This document shows, piece after piece, positions 5,907 to 9,324 of a stretch of 9,324 nucleotides of DNA. Position 1 is the stretch's first letter; every line of letters begins with the position of its first letter. The DNA comes from JAYWDA01 sp043779185 (lineage in GTDB: Bacteria; Bdellovibrionota; Bdellovibrionia; Bdellovibrionales; Bdellovibrionaceae). The position numbers were made by a program, and so were the translations under genes. The notes under the pieces were generated by a model. That model saw nothing but the letters and a program-made list of their open reading frames with translations, was not told the DNA's origin and ran no database searches. Location of the stretch: positions 1-9,324 of the forward strand of contig JAYWEQ010000069.1 in the NCBI GenBank assembly GCA_043779185.1. Reading direction: 5' to 3'.

Positions 5907-7826
5907 TTAGCTGATGAAATGTTTTAGAATTTGAAACAGGCCCACAGCTAAGACATAGGCTACAACGTTAAAGACCACCAGTTGTGAAACCGCGTATTTC
6001 ATGGAATTATTTTCTTTGATCGAAATGGCCACTGTCGACATGCATTGCAGAGCAATCATAAAAAATAAAATCAGCGCCATGATCGAAGCCCCGGTAAAAA
6101 CTTTACCACCATCGGAAAAAGTCGCTGTCCGCATATTTTCCAGCAATGAATTTTGCTGGGTCTCTTCATTATTGTCTGTAACATTAAAAACAATGGCTAA
6201 AGACGAGACAAAAACTTCTCGGGCTGTGAAGGCACTGATCAAGCCGATTCCGACGCGCCAATCAGATCCCATAGGCCTAAAAATGGGCTCTAGGACATGG
6301 CCGACTTGTCCCAAGTAGCTTTGCTCAAGCTTCTGAGCGGGGTCTTTAATTTCATAATTTGGAAAATTGGACGCTCCCCAAACAAGAACTGATAAAACCA
6401 AAATCACAGGTCCTGCTCTTTTAATATAAGAATAAGTTCTTGTTAAGGCTTGCCGAAGAATAACGGGCACTCGCGGGCGTCTGTAAAGGGGGAGCTCCAT
6501 CATAAAAAACGAAAATTCTTTTTTAGGTAAAAGCTTATTCAGAAGACCCGCAGCCAAGGCACCAATCACCACGGATACAATGTAAATTAAAGCCAAGACC
6601 AGGCCCGGCTTCCAAGCTGATTCGTTCTTAAATAAAAAAGCTAATAAAAGAGCATAGACAGGCAGCCTTGCTGAACAGGTCATCAAGGGAATAATAAAAT
6701 TAGTGATCCACCGATCCCTGGCCGAAGGAATATTTCGGCTGGCAATAATGGCTGGAACCGCACAAGCAAAGCCAGATAAAACCGGAACAAAACTGCGGCC
6801 GCTCATGCCTAACTTAGAAAATGGTTTATCAATAATTGTCGCGGCCCGCGCCAAGTACCCCGAACTTTCAAGGACACTGATGCCAAGGAATAAAATAAAG
6901 ATTTGCGGCACAAAAACTAAAACGGCTCCAGCCCCAGTGATCAGGCCATGACCCAAAAAGTTGCTAAAAATATTTTCGCCTAACAGCACGACCACTTGCT
7001 CTGCAAAAAAGCTAAAACTGTGATCAATGGCCTCCATAAAAGGTTTTGCCATCCAGAAAATGCTAGAAAACAATAAAGTCATGATCAGCACAAAAGCGAT
7101 CAAACCAAAAATAGGATGCATCAGAACAGCATCAATTTTTCGAGTCGTTAAACTGACATTTCGCATTTTTGAAATCAAACCAGGGTCGTTTTTTAAGGCC
7201 CTTTTGGCGACTTTTTCAATTTCGGATTGTTTTTTTTCTTGTAGATCCAGATTCCAAATATCGGGCTTATTTCCGCATTGGTCTAAAGGTAAACGATCAC
7301 AGGTCTCTACCAACTTTTGGATTCCGGCGCCCAGTAACCCGTCGACCGCAACGACTTTGCAGCCAAAGCGTTCGCTTAAATAATTCATATCGATTTCGAT
7401 ATTCTCTTTCCTTAGAATATCAGACATCGTGACAGCAAGAACCATTGGAAATCCAGTTTCCTTGATCTGCTCAGCCAGCAATAAATGCCGACCTAATTGC
7501 GTGCCGTCGACCACGACAATCACGCCATGAACTCGGCCCACCTTAGGATTGCTATAAAGAACCTTCAGGGTCACGACCTCATCGGCACTTTTTGGATGAA
7601 GGCTGTACACTCCGGGCGTGTCGACCATTTGGCCTTCGGCATGCCAGTGCGAAGCCAATTGACCGACTGAATATTCAACAGTGGCCCCTGGATAATTAAC
7701 GGTCTTAAATTTTGAACCGGTCAGCCAGTTGTAAAGTGTCGTCTTACCGGAATTGGGAGCACCCACTAAGGCAAAGGTCTTTAGAGAAGTTTTTGGTGGT
7801 AAATTTAAATCTGAATCAGCAGACAT
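5907..7826 (-). CDS. feoB: Ferrous iron transporter FeoB
   Basis: A 639-residue inner-membrane Fe(II) uptake protein, shorter than the 773 residues of E. coli FeoB. The N-terminal G domain has G1 GAPNSGKTT (22-30), G2 Thr in YPGATVE (45-51) and G3 DTPG (69-72). G4 reads TMSD (133-136) where N-x-x-D is usual, and the G5 position reads AVDG (160-163), without the usual Ser-Ala/Thr. Membrane segments begin near residue 238. Core landmarks are LESSGYLARAA (319-329), SGFACAVPAI (351-360, Cys355), CSARLPVYALL (384-394), SAFTAREVF (531-539) and ALQCMSTVA (592-600, Cys595). ATG 7826 follows GAGG (complement of 7834-7837) at 7-nt spacing. The start lies inside feoA with a 22-nt overlap, so the two are translated as a pair. 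No feoC is seen downstream; the next gene is the convergent glycosyltransferase. Assignment is very secure; nucleotide specificity is open. Confidence 0.97.
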   Translation of the reverse strand: MSADSDLNLPPKTSLKTFALVGAPNSGKTTLYNWLTGSKFKTVNYPGATVEYSVGQLASHWHAEGQMVDTPGVYSLHPKSADEVVTLKVLYSNPKVGRVHGVIVVVDGTQLGRHLLLAEQIKETGFPMVLAVTMSDILRKENIEIDMNYLSERFGCKVVAVDGLLGAGIQKLVETCDRLPLDQCGNKPDIWNLDLQEKKQSEIEKVAKRALKNDPGLISKMRNVSLTTRKIDAVLMHPIFGLIAFVLIMTLLFSSIFWMAKPFMEAIDHSFSFFAEQVVVLLGENIFSNFLGHGLITGAGAVLVFVPQIFILFLGISVLESSGYLARAATIIDKPFSKLGMSGRSFVPVLSGFACAVPAIIASRNIPSARDRWITNFIIPLMTCSARLPVYALLLAFLFKNESAWKPGLVLALIYIVSVVIGALAAGLLNKLLPKKEFSFFMMELPLYRRPRVPVILRQALTRTYSYIKRAGPVILVLSVLVWGASNFPNYEIKDPAQKLEQSYLGQVGHVLEPIFRPMGSDWRVGIGLISAFTAREVFVSSLAIVFNVTDNNEETQQNSLLENMRTATFSDGGKVFTGASIMALILFFMIALQCMSTVAISIKENNSMKYAVSQLVVFNVVAYVLAVGLFQILKHFIS

Positions 7827-8041
7827 TGGCTTTCCTCATCTCGAAGCGCCAGGACCGTCGTGTTAATTTCTATCAGCAGAGGCCCTTGAAAGGGAGCTAC
7901 TCCTAAAATTTTTAGCACGCAACCTTTATGAAAACCCATTTCATGCAGCCGTTCAATCACCAGATCAGGGCCGTCAAAGTCAGTCACCGTGACTTCACGA
8001 ATATTTTTCTGCTTTTTGATTTCTAGGAGTTTCACTTCCAT
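7805..8041 (-). CDS. feoA: Ferrous iron transport protein FeoA
   Basis: A 78-residue SH3-like cytosolic protein that works with FeoB in Fe(II) uptake. Family hallmarks are IERLHEMGFHKGCVLKILGVAP (about 29-50; leucine/methionine-glycine followed by G and the AP turn), QGPLLIEI (52-59) and the closing strand TVLALRDEES (62-71). I start at ATG 8041 because it gives the usual family length of about 75 residues; an in-frame ATG at 8071 would add ten residues with no family counterpart, and neither has a convincing Shine-Dalgarno. The gene overlaps feoB by 22 nt and is first in this two-gene unit. No complete Fur box was found upstream, only an isolated GATAAT at 8120-8125. Confidence 0.93.
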   Translation of the reverse strand: MEVKLLEIKKQKNIREVTVTDFDGPDLVIERLHEMGFHKGCVLKILGVAPFQGPLLIEINTTVLALRDEESQCLLIQI

Positions 8042-8148
8042 TTTATGACACAAAGAGGCCCGAGCTTGCATTAAATCTTAGAAGAACCCTCTAGCCCCTA
8101 AAGCTAATGAAAGTAAGTTGATAATCCGGGCGTCACCTTTAAATCCTC

Positions 8149-8163
8149 GACCCGACCTGGGTC
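8149..8163. repeat. Small perfect inverted repeat in the feoA/secreted-protein divergent region
   Basis: GACCC (8149-8153) and GGGTC (8159-8163) flank a 5-nt centre GACCT. It shares bases with the first copy of the CCGACCT direct repeat and lies upstream of both divergent genes, so it could be part of a compound operator. A 5-bp arm alone could be chance; its place beside other repeats is what raises interest. Confidence 0.35.
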
Positions 8164-8179
8164 TAGAACTAGCCGACCT
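8152..8179. repeat. Direct repeat CCGACCT, two copies 21 bp apart
   Basis: CCGACCT occurs at 8152-8158 and 8173-8179. The 21-bp period equals about two helical turns, placing both copies on the same DNA face. A third related copy in the opposite orientation, AGGTCCG, is at 8199-8205 (6 of 7 bases match AGGTCGG). This layout is typical of a multi-site operator, but no known regulator motif was recognised. Confidence 0.45.
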
Positions 8180-8213
8180 TAGTAAAGTTTTTAAACCAAG
8201 GTCCGATCTAGTT
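8167..8213 (+). promoter_or_regulatory. Interrupted hairpin / inverted repeat immediately upstream of the secreted-protein start
   Basis: AACTAG (8167-8172) pairs with CTAGTT (8208-8213), and GACCTT (8175-8180) pairs with AAGGTC (8198-8203). C8173 can also pair with G8205, leaving one C-C mismatch and a 2-nt bulge. The loop is 17 nt of A/T-rich sequence (8181-8197). The 3' arm ends three bases before GTG 8217 and one base before the GAGGTGA ribosome-site match. As DNA it could be an operator; as RNA it could govern access to the start. There is no T-tract after it, so it is not an intrinsic terminator. Confidence 0.5.
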
Positions 8214-8220
8214 GAGGTGA
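8214..8220 (+). promoter_or_regulatory. Strong Shine-Dalgarno match GAGGTGA overlapping the GTG start
   Basis: GAGGTGA matches seven consecutive bases of the anti-Shine-Dalgarno complement. It overlaps GTG 8217 and lies 5 nt before an in-frame TTG at 8226-8228. It therefore suggests TTG 8226 as the start, three codons into the frame I annotate. The match could also arise by chance from GAG-GTG-A, so it does not settle the question. Confidence 0.4.
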
Positions 8221-9230
8221 AAAACTTGGCCTTTGTCCCCCTCATCATGGCTTTCTTCATAGCAACCCCAGCCCTGGGTCAGGCTCTGCATGCCCCGAAG
8301 GTTTGCGAAAAGGGTCCGTTGATTTTAGAAAATTTGACCTCAGAGCCGCAAAATTTATGGTTTCAATATTATGGCGAAAAAGGCTTTGAAGAAGTTCATT
8401 GGCTTTTAGAAAAGTTCGAAGTTAAAACTCTGACTCCCGAAGATCTTCCGGCTTATGACTATTCCATCAAAACATTAAACCCGAAAGTGAAAGCGACAAC
8501 TGACTGTGGATCCGAGCTTGTGCCGTGGACGCCGCAGGTTTCCCCATCCCGTTCTTGGCGCCTCCGACGGGGCTTCGCCTACAAAGGCTATATTCAAAAT
8601 CTAAACCCAAAACCACAAAGTGTTATGTTACGCTTTTTATCCTCTAAAAATAAACTTCTTGCCACTCAAACCATTCAATTGGCTTCGCATTTAAAGACAA
8701 CAGATTTTAAATTTTGGGCCCAAGGTGCAAAACTTGAAGTCGTTGCAGAGGGACGTATTTCAGTGATCGTTCAAGAAAATGAAGCTGGAAAGATGACCTT
8801 ATTAAAAGAGCTTGCCGCCGCTCCTGTTCAAATCACTGTCGACCCAGCTGCCGTTTACTTTTTACTGTCCAATGATCAGCGAAGTGATTCTTTTATCGTG
8901 AAGCTTGAGGATCCTGTGCTGATTGCAAAGGCTCGCAATAATATCAGTCGCGGTCTTTATCAGCTGATGGTCGCCACCATCAGTTATGCGCCCCAAAGCG
9001 AAAATCGTTCTTTGGTCAGCCCTGATAGTACACCCTTTTCTTGGCGCGTTGATCACGTTTCAAATTTTAATGATTTTGCTGATATCTCTTGCGATGCCTC
9101 GCCTCAGAATGTGCAAGAAAAAATATTCGATTGGCTGGCGAATAAAAGAATTTGTTTCTGGTCCTACCATTTAACAAAGGAACTATCCCCTCGCCAAGTG
9201 CAGTTCGGTCAGCTTAGTTCTCAGCCTTAA
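8217..9230 (+). CDS. Secreted protein of unknown function
   Basis: A 337-residue protein counted from GTG 8217. The first residues, MKNLAFVPLIMAFFIATPAL followed by GQA, form a Sec signal peptide with likely cleavage after Gly21 or Ala23, so the mature protein is exported to the periplasm or beyond. The frame stays open to a TTG at 8118, but the extra 33 residues would bury the signal peptide inside the protein. TTG 8226 has the better ribosome site but would lose the only n-region lysine. The mature part has exactly four cysteines (30, 97, 292, 313), which could form two disulfides. Two stretches look related: about 38-97 and 127-187, each starting NL-x3-PQ and alternating beta-strand-like segments, hinting at tandem beta-sandwich domains. 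The last 17 nt overlap the convergent minus-strand gene. I do not recognise the family. The gene is divergent from feoAB, with a repeat-rich region between. Confidence 0.8.
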   Translation: MKNLAFVPLIMAFFIATPALGQALHAPKVCEKGPLILENLTSEPQNLWFQYYGEKGFEEVHWLLEKFEVKTLTPEDLPAYDYSIKTLNPKVKATTDCGSELVPWTPQVSPSRSWRLRRGFAYKGYIQNLNPKPQSVMLRFLSSKNKLLATQTIQLASHLKTTDFKFWAQGAKLEVVAEGRISVIVQENEAGKMTLLKELAAAPVQITVDPAAVYFLLSNDQRSDSFIVKLEDPVLIAKARNNISRGLYQLMVATISYAPQSENRSLVSPDSTPFSWRVDHVSNFNDFADISCDASPQNVQEKIFDWLANKRICFWSYHLTKELSPRQVQFGQLSSQP

Positions 9231-9324
9231 TTTTTGTTGAAGCTCCCTGACCCGGAGTTTCTTCGACATAAACCTCAAGGCTTGAGACATCATGCTTTTT
9301 AAATTCCAACATTAAAGTTTCGGC
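9214..9324 (-). CDS. C-terminal 36 codons of an unidentified gene (5' part beyond the window)
   Basis: The minus-strand frame is open from the right edge to TAA at 9216-9214. The visible tail includes LEFKKHDVSSLEVYVEETPG and then QGASTKIKAEN. Two readings fit: the ETP-containing end of a QueD/6-pyruvoyl-tetrahydropterin-synthase-like protein, or the end of a histidine-kinase ATPase domain, which often closes with a VES-x-PG-x-G-[ST] segment. Neither can be chosen from 36 residues. It overlaps the 3' end of the secreted-protein gene by 17 nt in convergent orientation. That it is a real gene rests on an uninterrupted frame, a protein-like composition and position. Confidence 0.55.
   Translation of the reverse strand, partial: AETLMLEFKKHDVSSLEVYVEETPGQGASTKIKAEN

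Noticed and set aside
6001..7432. Several plus-strand open frames opposite feoB
   Set aside because: FeoB coding is unequivocal on the minus strand; the opposite frames are low-complexity shadows without ribosome sites.
8091..8109. DtxR/MntR-like site with TAGC / GCTA arms upstream of feoA
   Set aside because: Only four bases per arm match and the centre does not follow a known consensus.
8120..8125. GATAAT as part of a Fur box before feoA
   Set aside because: A Fur box needs about three such hexamers in array; only one is present.
8118..8216. Upstream extension of the secreted-protein frame, starting at TTG 8118
   Set aside because: It would put 33 residues before a clear signal peptide, and the stretch coincides with the repeat and hairpin cluster, which looks non-coding.
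9240..9260. Hairpin AAGCTCC / GGAGTTT (one G-U pair, 7-nt loop) just after the secreted-protein gene as a terminator
   Set aside because: It is not followed by a T-tract and lies within the coding sequence of the convergent minus-strand gene; too weak to annotate.

Overview
The window is about 9.3 kb of ordinary-looking, moderately AT-rich bacterial chromosome, densely coding, with no RNA gene, transposon, CRISPR array or phage module that I can see. Start codons are mixed (ATG, GTG and TTG supported by Shine-Dalgarno sequences). The gene content (AhpD/PAS histidine kinase, FeoAB, RhlE-type helicase, LPS-type glycosyltransferase/deacetylase, secreted protein with a Sec signal) fits a Gram-negative bacterium. 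My guess is the Bdellovibrionota/deltaproteobacterial neighbourhood, but no marker in the window proves it.

Left part (1-3957, all minus strand): reading in the direction of transcription, a DEAD-box RNA helicase, a stand-alone Smr-domain protein and a YkgJ-type cysteine-cluster protein form a tight run (8-nt overlap, then a gap of about 13 nt). A 101-nt gap with a perfect 9-bp inverted repeat follows, then a sensor histidine kinase that runs off the left edge. The kinase carries a cysteine-rich AhpD-like domain in front of two PAS domains.

Middle (4068-7826): a plus-strand gene encodes a single polypeptide combining a GT-B glycosyltransferase with a NodB-type polysaccharide deacetylase, most likely for surface polysaccharide or LPS core. 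It converges with feoB, leaving only 3 nt between the two stop codons. feoA and feoB (minus strand, 22-nt overlap) encode a ferrous iron uptake system. FeoB has intact P-loop and DTPG motifs, but the two motifs that normally recognise guanine (G4 and G5) are both altered.

Right part (8042-9324): the region between feoA and a divergent secreted protein of unknown function contains a dense cluster of direct and inverted repeats, including a long interrupted hairpin ending just before the start of the secreted-protein gene. That gene overlaps by 17 nt the convergent 3' end of another minus-strand gene, of which only 36 codons are visible.

No wholly new system stands out. The most interesting items are the AhpD-like sensor kinase, the fused glycosyltransferase-deacetylase, the unusual FeoB G domain and the repeat cluster upstream of the secreted-protein gene.
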